64,000 bases of DNA, taken from contig UYJD01000008.1 in the NCBI GenBank assembly GCA_900618795.1, positions 656,453 to 720,452 of the forward strand, in the 5' to 3' direction. Below the pieces are notes generated by a model, which saw only the letters and a list, made by a program, of their open reading frames with translations, was not told the origin of the DNA and made no database searches. The stretch is from Cyanodermella asteris. Lineage: Eukaryota; Ascomycota; Lecanoromycetes; Ostropales; Stictidaceae. Positions 10,140-20,107 of the stretch are shown here, piece after piece. The translations under genes were made by a program, and so were the position numbers. The first letter of the stretch is position 1, and each line of letters starts with the position of its first letter.

Positions 10140-12085
10140 GAAGTATACGGCGTCAGCGGCCTTTTTTGAGGGCTTGTACGAGGCAAGACGATTTATACAA
10201 TATGAGACGAAATTCGATGAGTACTGACGAGGGTAGGCGGGTATTAGAGCATGTTTCGTCAACTTGGGCTCCGACCATCCCTCCATCCTGGAAGCGATGG
10301 TCAAAGCACAAAACGAAAACACAAAGATCCCAAAGATCTACACATGTCCAAACGAGTAAGTTGCCGAAACAACAAGCCATGTTCATTGATTACTAAGTCT
10401 AGGTCTACAGAATGGTAGCAATGTCCGCCGCAGACGGCTACGCCCGCGTCACGAACCAACCCCAATGCGTCCTCGTACACGTCGACGTGGGAACCCAAGG
10501 CCTTGCAGCCGCAGTCCACAACTCCTCCTGCGGCCGCTGTCCAGTCCTGATCTTCGCCGGTTTGTCCCCGTTCACGATCGAAGGCGAGTCCCGCGGGAGT
10601 CGCACGGAGTACATTCATTGGATCCAAGATGTTCCGGACCAGAAACAGATTGTTGCGCAGTATTGTCGGTTCACGGGTGAACTCAAGACGGGCAAGAACG
10701 TCAAGCAGATTGTGCGTCGCGCGTTGCAGTTTGCGAAGAGCGATCCTGCGGGTCCGGTGTATGTTTATGGGGCACGTGAGGTTATGGAGGAAGAGATCGA
10801 GCCGTATAGTTTGGATGAGCGGCATTGGGATGCGGTTGGGGGCTCTGCGCTGCCTGAAGATGCTGTTAGGACGATTGCGGAGGCGCTTGTGCAGGCAAAG
10901 GAGCCGTTGGTGATTACGGGGTACAGTGGACGAAACCATAAGTCTCCAGGTGCGCTAGTCGAACTCGCAGACACCGTCAAAGGGCTTCGGGTGCTTGACA
11001 CTGGTGGTTCGGACATGTGTTTTCCGAGCACGCATCCGGGGTGGCTTGGACTTCGTTATGGAAGTGATGACAGCGTCACGACTGCGGATCTCATTCTTGT
11101 TCTTGATTGCGATGTGCCCTGGATCCCCACACAATGCAAACCAAAGAAGGACGCCAAGATCTTCCATGTCGATGTTGACCCGTTGAAGCAACAAATGCCC
11201 GTTTTCTATATCCCAGCAGAAGGTCGATGGAAAGCAGACTCCTTCACTTCCATTTCTCAGCTAAACGCATATTTGAAAGGCAGTGCAAACTTGAGCCGAG
11301 AGCTTTCCACGCGCGAAGCGAGAGCGACCGCATTGTCGGACTTGTACAAACAGCGGATGAAAAGCATCGAGGAGCAAGGAGCGGCACCACAAGATGGAAC
11401 TCTCAACACCGCATACTTATGCGCCGAGATCCGCAAAGCCGTTCCGGAAGACACAATCTTTGCAATCGAAGCAGTGACCAACACAATCCTAGTGGCTGAT
11501 CAGATCAAAGCGCATCTGCCCGGAAGCTGGACCAACTGCGGTGGTGGTGGACTTGGCTGGTCTGGTGGAGCTGCGCTGGGCATCAAACTCGCGTCCGAAG
11601 CAGTGGAAGGATCAGGTCAAGCCAAATTTGTGTGCCAAATCGTCGGTGATGGTACATATCTATTCAGTGTGCCTGGGAGTGTGCATTGGATGGCAGCACG
11701 ATACAAAATTCCGGTCCTGACCATTGTCCTGAACAACAAAGGATGGAACGCGCCCAAGAGAAGCCTGCTCCTTGTGCACCCTGACGGCCATGGAAGCAGG
11801 GCGACAAACGAAGACTTGCACATTTCGTTTGCCCCGACTCCTGATTATGCCGGCATCGGCTATGCTGCGTCTGGAGGTGAGGCCTGGGCAGGACGGGCCG
11901 CGAATGTTGAAGAATTATCGAAGGTCCTCAAGAAAGCGATTGAGGCCGTCAAGAACGGCACGGGAGCAATTATCGATGCACACCTCGGAGGAAGTGAGGG
12001 TAAATTTACAGGATACAAGAACCACGCCTCAGCGGGATATGGCACTGGTATTGAAAGCAACGAGGGAACCGCCGGGCTCGGATGA
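10140..12085 (+). CDS. Thiamine-diphosphate enzyme, acetolactate synthase/decarboxylase-like (5' end unresolved)
   Basis: Recognisable exons are 10140–10182, 10237–10355 and 10411–12085. The first reads KYTASAAFFEGLYE, the second AGIRACFVNLGSDHPS…YTCPN, the third MVAMSAADGYAR onward. The catalytic Glu of the Pyr domain (CPNE) is split by the 55-nt intron 10356–10410. The C-terminal PP domain has the ThDP-binding motif GDGTYLF…LNNKGW (about 27 residues). The middle domain (about residues 200–340) has the DHS-like fold with a DCDVPW segment. Family members include acetolactate synthases, benzoylformate and oxalyl-CoA decarboxylases. The standalone fungal group to which this belongs has no assigned substrate that I know. 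Intron 10183–10236 would need a GC donor (GAG|GCAAGA). No start codon could be placed, so either a first exon is missed or the 5' end is degenerate. Confidence 0.85.
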
Positions 12086-12121
12086 GTACGCAAAGTGCGA
12101 TTCCATGCATGTAATTTAGGC

Positions 12122-12937
12122 TCAAGCATGGCCATTGGTGGCCGTCGGTGTTTTGAAGAGATGCGGAAACAGCTCTCGCAGCTCGTCCAGGTTCCGGATG
12201 AAATATTTGCAGGCCTTCGGCTCCGGATCCTTGTCTTCTGGCTCAATCTTGTGGACTGTATTCCAGCCTCTGGCAGATGCATGTCTGCAATTCAGATGAG
12301 AGTCGTCCACAAAATAACAGTCTTCCATGGCCTGGACGCCCGCATCACGCTCTGCCTTTTCGAATTGTGCCTTGGCAGGCTTGCACATGAGCCGGGGAGC
12401 GGCATAATCACAGTATGTTACACCGTCAAATAAGTCGTCAATTCCAAGGAGTTTGGTGACGCGCTTTGCGTGGTTGACATAAGCGTTCGTGAACAGCCAA
12501 AGCTTGACTTTTGTGCGGTCAAAATCCTGAAGCAATTTCCGTAGGTCTGGATCCGGTGAAAGGACATCATCCAGGGGCAATGCATCGTCTACCTTTTCGT
12601 TGTACACCAGCGGGTCGACCTTGTGGTGGCGAACAAGACCTTCAATTGCCAGGCCATATTCCTTGTAGTACTTGGTATGAAGCATAGTGGCGTCTTCCGG
12701 TGACAAGGCTAGATTCTGCTCAAAGTAGACATCGATCAACTTGGACATCATGTCTTGAACACGTTTGCTCCGCGAATAGAGGCAATTGTCAATGTCGAAG
12801 AAAAACACGGCTTTGCGATCCGCCATGGCTGTCGAGTTGCTGCTGAGACGTGTGATTGTAGGTTGAAGACGGCTGAAGAACACGGGCGAAGAACGGGTCA
12901 AATACGCAGCGCAAGGGGAGAGACGTGCTGGGAACAT
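12122..12937 (-). CDS. HAD-family pyrimidine 5'-nucleotidase, SDT1/PHM8-like
   Basis: Intronless, 271 residues. HAD motif I is FFFDIDNCLY (about residues 46–55), where the first Asp is the nucleophile. Motif II is LFTNA, the motif III Lys lies in MCKPAK, and motif IV is CYFVDDSHLNC. The cap region YYKEYGLAIEGLVRHH is typical of yeast SDT1/PHM8, which dephosphorylate UMP, CMP and, for PHM8, lysophosphatidic acid or nucleotide monophosphates. The 37 residues before an internal ATG (12826, MADRKAV) are rich in Arg, Ser and hydrophobics and poor in acids, like a mitochondrial presequence. Two start sites are therefore possible. It is divergent from the CCCH protein gene, about 340 bases apart. 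Confidence 0.9.
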   Translation of the reverse strand: MFPARLSPCAAYLTRSSPVFFSRLQPTITRLSSNSTAMADRKAVFFFDIDNCLYSRSKRVQDMMSKLIDVYFEQNLALSPEDATMLHTKYYKEYGLAIEGLVRHHKVDPLVYNEKVDDALPLDDVLSPDPDLRKLLQDFDRTKVKLWLFTNAYVNHAKRVTKLLGIDDLFDGVTYCDYAAPRLMCKPAKAQFEKAERDAGVQAMEDCYFVDDSHLNCRHASARGWNTVHKIEPEDKDPEPKACKYFIRNLDELRELFPHLFKTPTATNGHA

Positions 12938-13280
12938 GAAAGAGTGACTCTACGGGGTGAAGGAGTGTGGATGGGAGGATACTTATGACTCGTCGACAGC
13001 GCTCCCAAACCGGCGTGCGAATGAAGTCGGGGGGAAGCAGCACGCTGCGCTGACGTAAGCACTTCCGCCTCCTTGGCGCTTCCCTTCTCGACTTCAAATA
13101 TCGCCAGCCGCCGGCCGCTTCTCTTCCTCGCACACACACCAAATCTCACCACCATCGGTAACCGTTCCCGATCACACTGCATGGTCGGTTCCCGGGCGGA
13201 TTTCCCGTAGTGTTTCTAGCAGCTGTACACTGTCTCCCCTGCCCTTTCCGGTCAAGTCTTGTTGGTGCATCCTGTTGGTC
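12938..13280. promoter_or_regulatory. Shared divergent promoter region of nucleotidase and CCCH protein
   Basis: The 343 bases between two divergent start codons contain TGACGTAA at 13051–13058, a good half-palindromic CRE/ATF-type bZIP site, and a CT-rich block. Function is inferred from position only. Confidence 0.4.
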
Positions 13281-15776
13281 ATGGCCACTGGCGTCGTTGC
13301 TGTTCCAGCAGTCAACGGGACACTTGTCCCCACTGCGAGTGACTTGGCCGAGTACCAGAAGCTCATCAAACTGCACGATGCCGTGTTTGCAGGTCAACAT
13401 CCCAAGCTGAAGCCCTTGAGTGCCCAGACAGCCACCTCGAGTCAAGTCACCGCAGCAAACGCCCAAGCAATTAACTCTAATAGCGCAGTTCATGCATCAT
13501 ACAACTCCAGCAATGGTGACGGATCTGCCGCCCAGCCCTACTTGAAATCCACTTCGCAGTCGCAGCCCAATGGACAGCTTATGCCAGTTGCCCTGCAAGG
13601 CTTTGACCCCAAGGTTTTGGAGAAGTCTCCACTACTAATCGCGACAGAGTCCAATATTTCGCGCGCCGAACTAGAAGATGCTGTGCAGCACGAAGTAAAG
13701 AGGAGGTCTACAGCGTGGCCCAAGCTGGACAGGGAGAACATCCTGCCAGAATTTGATGTGGACGACATCTTGCAAAAGGCGCAAGAAAGTGTGCGCCCGG
13801 TCTTGATCGATGTTGAGAAGCTTGCTGCAAAGGAGAAGTCGCCCGCCAAATCTGTTGATGAGCAGTCGTCTTACTCTAGTCAGGCACACGACGATGAGGC
13901 TGATGATGCGAACGACAGCCGCGCTCAACTTGCTTCAAAGCCTTGTGTGTACTATTTCAAGGGGAAGTGCAACCGTGGAGGAGCTTGCAAGTTTTCGCAT
14001 GATCCTGCTTTCGCTGCGCAATTGAAGCCTAATCTCACAAGCACAGAGTCCGAGAAGCCTTATGCCAATGCAGGCAACGGCGGCCACCCCAACAAGAAGC
14101 AGAAGCGCGATGACAGCCGCCATGGACAACAGGGTAGTAATGCTGTCAACCTTGCCGAAGACTCGCCAGCCAGCGCCAAGCGACGCGCCGACGAGCAGTA
14201 TCAGCGCGATCTTGCCAGAGCTGCTCATGGGCCAAATCCAGACTTTCGCATTGACGACGCGCAGTACGTTCCCCTACCGCCTTCAGCTCGCCGTCTCCCT
14301 CAGCAAGATCGCCGTTTCAGCGGCCGTGGTATGACTCCCACACGTGATGTTGCTGTTGTTCGCAGCACAATCACTTCCCCTCTGGCTCCGCAACCCGCTC
14401 GTGTTTCTCCTCTTGCCATGAAGGGACCATCATACATGGACAAGGTTCGTATCAACGAAGCACACGGCCCGAGCCCTCATCTCGTCCCCATATCAGGCAG
14501 ACAGAGCCCACAATTGAACCAGCAAACCATGACACGAAAGCGTCGCCGCGACACGAATCCACACAACGGTCCTGATGGTGCCAATGTCCGAAGAAGAATG
14601 GGATCCCCTGACGTTCGCATCAAGGACGAGCCGTCGTCCCCCAAGGCGGTGGACGCCTTGCCGCGGTATGTTCCACGAGAAGAGATTGTGCGTCGACCCG
14701 TGGATGTAGATGCCTACTCACCCCGCGGAGGACGGATCGAGGCGAGGCCTGTACGGGAGGTACACTACATTGATGACCCTGGCTTCCATCGTGTATCGAG
14801 TCCAGTTCGTGTTGTTTCGCGCGCAGAAGTCAGACATGAAGTGCGTCGTGAGCCTGACTTGCGCCGTGTCGTCAGTGAGCGCCAGATGGTCCGTGCAGAA
14901 TCGCCTGTGACGCAGCCTCGTGAGCATGTCTACTACAACGATGCTGGCCGTCCGCTCCAAACGGCTCCTCGGGAGGTGTATGTATCGAGATCAGATGCTG
15001 ACCTGCACTCCGCCTATCGAGCTTCGGTTGCTCCAATGGATCCACCTGCTGGTGAATATGCTCCTGAACAGCGTCGCGGTCGTTCACCACCTCCTCAACA
15101 GCAGGCCAGCAGCATGGCGCCACCTCCGGTCCGTCGCATCGTTAGAGATCAGTTCGGCAACGAGTACTATGAACGTATCATCCAGGAACCACCTCGATAT
15201 CCCGTGGCCCCAGAGCCGAGATACGCAGGCGAGCCCACTTATGTTGGTCGCCCAGCTTCACGCATCGGTAGCGTTGTTCCAGAGTCCGCAAGACAATTCC
15301 ACGAACCCAGCACTGTTCAGCGACGCGCTGATCCAGAGCCGACATCACCTCGCTATGCCGAATACCCATCGCAGCCTGCAGCTCGCGCCCCCAGTGTCGC
15401 CCCCAGCTACCAGCCAGAGTATGCTGCTGAGCGGCCTCAGGTTGTCCGGATCAGCGAGTATCCGCGTGAGGAACGGTACGAACGTGTGATTCACGAGCCG
15501 GCTCGACCAACTTACGCAGAGCGTCCTCGCGAGGTCTACTACGAGGATGCCCCACGAGATGGCACATACCGTGTGCAGAGTGTGCGCCCAGATGCGACAA
15601 GGTACATTGAGGCTGATGACCGGTATGCTCGACAGGCGAGTGTCCGGCCAGCTGTGGGATATGAAAGGGCGGCTCACTCGATGGCACCGCCACCACCTCC
15701 ACGATACGAGTATGCCGACGGTCGCGGTGCAAGGGAATACAATGGCGCTGGAAATGCAGCACAGTATGTTGGTTGA
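13281..15776 (+). CDS. CCCH zinc-finger, arginine-rich disordered protein
   Basis: Intronless, 831 residues from the ATG at 13281. One CCCH zinc finger starts at C222 (C-x7-C-x5-C-x3-H: CVYYFKGKCNRGGACKFSH), a type that binds RNA in mRNA-processing and decay proteins. An N-terminal segment (about residues 10–40, LAEYQKLIKLHDAVFAGQHP) is likely helical. Residues 260–831 are low in complexity and rich in Arg, Tyr, Pro and Glu, with many loose RxVxxE/YYxDA-like units, so mostly disordered. I do not know a characterised orthologue. The finger suggests RNA binding in the nucleus or cytoplasm, and this is inference. Confidence 0.85.
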   Translation: MATGVVAVPAVNGTLVPTASDLAEYQKLIKLHDAVFAGQHPKLKPLSAQTATSSQVTAANAQAINSNSAVHASYNSSNGDGSAAQPYLKSTSQSQPNGQLMPVALQGFDPKVLEKSPLLIATESNISRAELEDAVQHEVKRRSTAWPKLDRENILPEFDVDDILQKAQESVRPVLIDVEKLAAKEKSPAKSVDEQSSYSSQAHDDEADDANDSRAQLASKPCVYYFKGKCNRGGACKFSHDPAFAAQLKPNLTSTESEKPYANAGNGGHPNKKQKRDDSRHGQQGSNAVNLAEDSPASAKRRADEQYQRDLARAAHGPNPDFRIDDAQYVPLPPSARRLPQQDRRFSGRGMTPTRDVAVVRSTITSPLAPQPARVSPLAMKGPSYMDKVRINEAHGPSPHLVPISGRQSPQLNQQTMTRKRRRDTNPHNGPDGANVRRRMGSPDVRIKDEPSSPKAVDALPRYVPREEIVRRPVDVDAYSPRGGRIEARPVREVHYIDDPGFHRVSSPVRVVSRAEVRHEVRREPDLRRVVSERQMVRAESPVTQPREHVYYNDAGRPLQTAPREVYVSRSDADLHSAYRASVAPMDPPAGEYAPEQRRGRSPPPQQQASSMAPPPVRRIVRDQFGNEYYERIIQEPPRYPVAPEPRYAGEPTYVGRPASRIGSVVPESARQFHEPSTVQRRADPEPTSPRYAEYPSQPAARAPSVAPSYQPEYAAERPQVVRISEYPREERYERVIHEPARPTYAERPREVYYEDAPRDGTYRVQSVRPDATRYIEADDRYARQASVRPAVGYERAAHSMAPPPPPRYEYADGRGAREYNGAGNAAQYVG

Positions 15777-16020
15777 CTGATTGAGGATTTGAGCAAGGCG
15801 CAGTATTGGGACGGAAAAATCATGGTCGATATTGCATAGAAGGTATCTTGCATTGCATTGGTCATGGGAGTGATATAGCCTACTGGTCTATTGCATTGAT
15901 ACCCCATACAGCATCTGGCTGGGAAATGAGATTCACTTGACACTTTTACCGTGTCGATCCACATTCAGATGTAATTTTTGATTGTTTTGTCCTCAAGCAA
16001 GGCCACTTCAGGCCAGGGTC
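15777..16020. other. Converging 3' flanks
   Basis: Short gap between convergent genes, AT-richer than the coding regions. Nothing recognisable beyond probable 3' UTR sequence. Confidence 0.3.
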
Positions 16021-16800
16021 TTATACTACCCAGAACTCTGTCTTGCCCTCGAACGCATTGCTTTGGTACGAGCGTGAAGCTCCGAAGCCCGTCGCTTGTA
16101 TTCGAAGGCAGTTGATAGGCAGCAGGCCGATGTCGAACTGGTGATCGAGACTCTCCAGTGAAGCAGAGATGTATGAGCTCAATGTGTGAATTGCTTCAAT
16201 GTTGATAACATATGTCTGCACTCGTCTTCGTAGCTGTCTAGGCTCCCAAAAAAAATTATTCATCGGCCGATTCCGGGCGCAGTTTTCCTTGTTCAAGCCC
16301 AGATTCATTCATCTGCTCAGAATCTCCACCGCATCTGAAGAGCCACGTTGGTGCGTAATTGCGTCTGCCAGGTCTCTGAGCGCTGATCGGTCGTGGTCTC
16401 GGCGCCGTTCCTGCCTTCTTGGGGGTTGAAACACTGCATTCATCGACGTCTGTCTCGGTCAGACGGCGTGGTGCATTGGCGCTCCGAGCGTTTGCGTTCA
16501 TCCGGCTGAGTTCTGAAGCAGTCATGCCATGTCTTCGACGCAAGGCGGCGCTGGTTTCGTGATGTTCGACGACGCACCGGCCTTTTTCCATGGGGCCTTT
16601 CAGTGGCCGGCTTTTGACGCTGGAGCTAGAGGCGCGTGACTTCATGACCTTCGCATCGCTGGAAGTGGGTCTGGATCAGCTATTCCGTCGAGTCGTTCTG
16701 GAGAGGCCTGAGATTGATCCAGGCGGCGACTCGAAGGGAGAGCCGTGGCGCCTTCGACATGGCGAGATCAGAGGCCGAGGATGCGTTTTCGCTCAGAGCA

Positions 16801-17862
16801 TTATCCGCGTTGGTCTGGTGGAATGTACTTGTGGGGGCATTGGCCTGGGTGACATAGGAGATGCGGTGCATGACCCGGCTCGAGATGCGCTCCGTGATGG
16901 CGGAGTGTCCATACGATGGGTTGGAATCCGTTTCTGACAGCTATGTCCAGGGCCGTTCCTGTGACTGTGCGAAAGAAGATGTCTGCTTCTCGCTCGATCA
17001 ATAACCGCACTAGCCAGTCCGTATGTATGGGTCTGGTTTCAGCATTGCGGGCCATCCCTAAGACTGCGGCGGTCAAAGCAGTACGACCTTCCACGTACGC
17101 ATTGATGTCAGAACCAGCGTTGAAAAGAGATTCCACAGCCAGTTCCTGGCCAGAATGTGCGGCAACAATAAGAGCTCTGCTCAGGTCTGTCCCTGAGAAG
17201 GACGAGATTCTCTGCGCCGACAGTGACCAATCTAGTGCGAGACGGTCGCCCTTCATGGCTGCTGAAAGAAGCAATTTGACTTGGCTTTCGAGTGCCCACT
17301 TGCAGCCATTATCCAGAAGCAGTATCACACTTCCTAGGTCGGGGACGTCGCAAGCAAGGTCCATCGTCGTCATTCCAGCATTCGTCTGTGCTTCGAGATC
17401 GGCGTCTTGCTCTATGAGAAGTCGGACTACCTGCGTCTTGCGTCGGATGACAGCTAAATGTAATGGCGTTTGTTGTTTGTCGTTACGTGCATCTTTGTTC
17501 GCACCCTTCTCCAGAAGCAGCTTTGCTATCTCGTGTTCGCCTAGTGCAGACGCGCGATGCAGTGCCGTGCCCGATCCAAATGGATATTGTGCCTCGATAT
17601 TAGCCTTGTGTGCCAAAAGGATGCAGACAACCTCAAAATGGCCTCTACCTACAGCTTCGTGTAGAGCAGTTTTTCCGTTGATATTTGCTGCATTAACGTC
17701 TGCCCCGTGTTCTAGAATGAGACTGACAAGCTCGGCAAGGCCAACATTCGAAAGGTGGTAAAGTACGGTGTCTCCTCGAAGACTTCTCGCATTGACATCT
17801 GCACCCGCCAACAACAGGATCCTACCACAGTGGTGATTTCCGTATCCATGTGCCACAGTCAT
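16801..17862 (-). CDS. Ankyrin-repeat protein (5' end near an assembly gap)
   Basis: The open frame encodes 353 residues made mainly of ankyrin repeats. One partial repeat (…LLLAGADVNA) and about eight further units can be read, including GKTALHEAVGRGHFEVVCIL and QTPLHLAVIRRKTQVVRLL. The preceding residues in frame (AGGSP) look like the beginning of another repeat, but a stop lies just upstream and then 221 N bases (17906–18126), so the true 5' end is probably missing or spliced. Downstream on the same strand, two frames (16645–16256, SerArg-rich, and about 16230–16021, ending GKTEFWVV) could be further exons, with no certain splice sites. Ankyrin repeats bind proteins; no catalytic domain is seen and no partner can be named. 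Confidence 0.75.
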   Translation of the reverse strand: MTVAHGYGNHHCGRILLLAGADVNARSLRGDTVLYHLSNVGLAELVSLILEHGADVNAANINGKTALHEAVGRGHFEVVCILLAHKANIEAQYPFGSGTALHRASALGEHEIAKLLLEKGANKDARNDKQQTPLHLAVIRRKTQVVRLLIEQDADLEAQTNAGMTTMDLACDVPDLGSVILLLDNGCKWALESQVKLLLSAAMKGDRLALDWSLSAQRISSFSGTDLSRALIVAAHSGQELAVESLFNAGSDINAYVEGRTALTAAVLGMARNAETRPIHTDWLVRLLIEREADIFFRTVTGTALDIAVRNGFQPIVWTLRHHGAHLEPGHAPHLLCHPGQCPHKYIPPDQRG

Positions 17863-17905
17863 TGGTGAACCACCCGCATGTCACGGACAAAGGAAAGACC
17901 GATCA

Positions 17906-18126
17906 NNNNNNNNNNNNNNNNNNNNNNNNNNNNNNNNNNNNNNNNNNNNNNNNNNNNNNNNNNNNNNNNNNNNNNNNNNNNNNNNNNNNNNNNNNNNNNN
18001 NNNNNNNNNNNNNNNNNNNNNNNNNNNNNNNNNNNNNNNNNNNNNNNNNNNNNNNNNNNNNNNNNNNNNNNNNNNNNNNNNNNNNNNNNNNNNNNNNNNN
18101 NNNNNNNNNNNNNNNNNNNNNNNNNN
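17906..18126. other. Assembly gap (221 N)
   Basis: A run of N between the ankyrin gene and the RNase H2A gene. Its real length may differ from 221. It hides the 5' flank of both genes. Confidence 0.99.
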
Positions 18127-18233
18127 CCTACACAGTCAACCACCCCGTGCCCGCGTTACACACCAATTTGGCCGAGATAGTACATGGCAATCAGCATCTG
18201 ATCAGAGCAGTTGCAGTACTTACTGAGCACAAA

Positions 18234-19322
18234 ATGCCACCAAAGCGTAAAGCAAACGCCATCTCGAAAGGCACCGTCTCAAAAACAGCTGCTCAAGAAA
18301 CCCCTCCGGAAGATGTCTTCATTCCTCCTTCAATCGACCAAGCACCCCTGCTGGAAGGAGCTTCGTACACTTATCATACTGCCATCCCACCGATTATCAA
18401 GGAAGACTTGACCCAAGAATGCGTACTCGGCGTTGACGAAGCTGGCCGTGGTCCAGTTCTGGGTCCGATGGTGTACGGTATTTGCTATCTACCACTACCG
18501 CAGCATCGGTCTTTACTCGCAGAGACACACCACTTTGACGATTCGAAAGTTCTTACCCCGGAAGTCCGGTCTTCGCTGCTGAAATCAATGTGTACCCACG
18601 AAACGGATCTCTTTCAGAACTGCGGATGGGCCACGAGAGTCATGTCAGCCCGAGACATTTCCACGGGCATGCTTCGACCAGCAGCTTCGGCGAACTACAA
18701 CCTCAATGCACAAGCTATGGATGCAACAATGGGGTTGATCCAAGAGGTGCTCGACAAAGGCGTCAACATTACCGAGATCTACATTGACACAATCGGCAAC
18801 CCGCTGACCTACCAGAAGAAACTCGAAAAGGTCTTTCCGACAGCGAAGATTACGGTAGCGAAGAAAGCCGATAGCTTGTACCCCTGCGTCAGCGCCGCCA
18901 GTGTCGCTGCCAAAGTCACGCGAGATGCCGCCTTGGAGGTGTGCTGGCAGGCTTTGCATTCGGAGCAAAAGGCCGGTAAGGAGGGTGCTGCACATGCTGC
19001 CCAAGGGTGGGGATCGGGTTACCCTTCGGATGCAAGATGCACGACCTGGCTGAAAGGCAGCATGCATCCACTCTTTGGCTGGGGAGCGGAATGCAGGTTC
19101 AGCTGGGGCACTGCAAAGGACATGATCGAAGCTAAGGGCGCAGGGGCTAAGGTGGAATGGCCGGAAGCTGAGGAAGACGACGAGAACATGAGGGTCAGCC
19201 GGTTCTTTACTTCAGAGAAATCGGCGGCAAAGCGGACGACATGTACGGACAGTTTGCTCGGAGAGGCCCTGTGGGCCGATATGCAAGATATGTATGGCTC
19301 GTCCGTTCCAGCCAGCGGATGA
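18234..19322 (+). CDS. Ribonuclease H2 catalytic subunit A
   Basis: Intronless, 362 residues from the ATG at 18234. It belongs to the RNase HII family, which removes ribonucleotides from DNA and RNA–DNA hybrids in the nucleus with subunits B and C. The catalytic motif VLGVDEAGRGPVLGPMVYG has Asp68 and Glu69. A further Asp lies in IYIDTIG, and KKADSLYPCVSAASVAAKVTRD is the family signature, followed by the GSGYPSD motif typical of eukaryotic H2A. The first 55 residues are basic then disordered and fungus-specific. The C-terminus (VSRFFTSEKSA…) resembles the tail of fungal orthologues, although no strict PIP box is seen. The frame is open upstream into the N run, but MPPKRK is a normal start. 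Confidence 0.95.
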   Translation: MPPKRKANAISKGTVSKTAAQETPPEDVFIPPSIDQAPLLEGASYTYHTAIPPIIKEDLTQECVLGVDEAGRGPVLGPMVYGICYLPLPQHRSLLAETHHFDDSKVLTPEVRSSLLKSMCTHETDLFQNCGWATRVMSARDISTGMLRPAASANYNLNAQAMDATMGLIQEVLDKGVNITEIYIDTIGNPLTYQKKLEKVFPTAKITVAKKADSLYPCVSAASVAAKVTRDAALEVCWQALHSEQKAGKEGAAHAAQGWGSGYPSDARCTTWLKGSMHPLFGWGAECRFSWGTAKDMIEAKGAGAKVEWPEAEEDDENMRVSRFFTSEKSAAKRTTCTDSLLGEALWADMQDMYGSSVPASG

Positions 19323-20107
19323 GGTGGCCATGTACAAGTTGGCACGCGGTGTGCAAACTGATCTGCGCTGTTGGAAAAGGATAAACTTCACCACATGCCG
19401 GCAATGCGGATGAATCCGTGCTGATAAACGAACGAATCCGCAACCTCAGGGAGCCGCGGAAGGCGGACGGACAAAGGTCTTTGCGTAGATACTTCAGCTT
19501 CTATGTACACTAGTTTGCACGGATCTGCCTCCAGGCACGCTATTGTGGGTAACTACGATGCTTGAGACTAGGGTTCTTCATAAGGTACTATTCGGACCCG
19601 ATGACCGAGTCGCTGGACAAGAACTTTCAGAGATGTTCTGACACGCGTGTGGGCCACAGCTTCTCTCGTCCGCCTTGACAATTTGATTCAGACTGATTGG
19701 GTCTCTGCCCTCCTGCGATGCGCGTTGATTTCCCGTCAGGCTGATGCTTCCACGGCACGATCAGCAGCCGAGAAGCAGGTATTCTTTCCCATTCAGTTCG
19801 ACCGAGGGAACGCATGCTCATCCGATTCTCTACGATGGCCGAGAACAACAATCGAAGCGGTTACGTGTGAGGATTTGGAGGTCAGATGCTGTATGAATTT
19901 TCCGACATCTCGGCAATCTGCTGAATACGGAAGTACAAAATACGAGAATGTCCGACATGGTTCAATCTGCTCCGATTGGAGCATTAAGTTCGTCGGGATT
20001 TCTTCCTATTCTAAACCAGATCACAAGAATGCAATCAGCCCCACGATACAATGAAACGTCGAAGCCGCGCCATCACCTTCAGACCGAGATCTCTGATTTC
20101 ATCTTCC
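19323..20107. other. Intergenic, nothing recognisable
   Basis: Open frames up to 135 codons lack domain content. Sequence is not obviously repetitive. Confidence 0.4.

Noticed and set aside
6248-12085. MFS, GNAT and ThDP enzyme as a biosynthetic cluster
   Set aside because: No backbone synthase, no cluster regulator, and neighbours are housekeeping genes; the adjacency alone is not evidence.
16916-17761. 281-codon plus-strand frame opposite the ankyrin gene
   Set aside because: Antisense to clear ankyrin repeats; no domain of its own.
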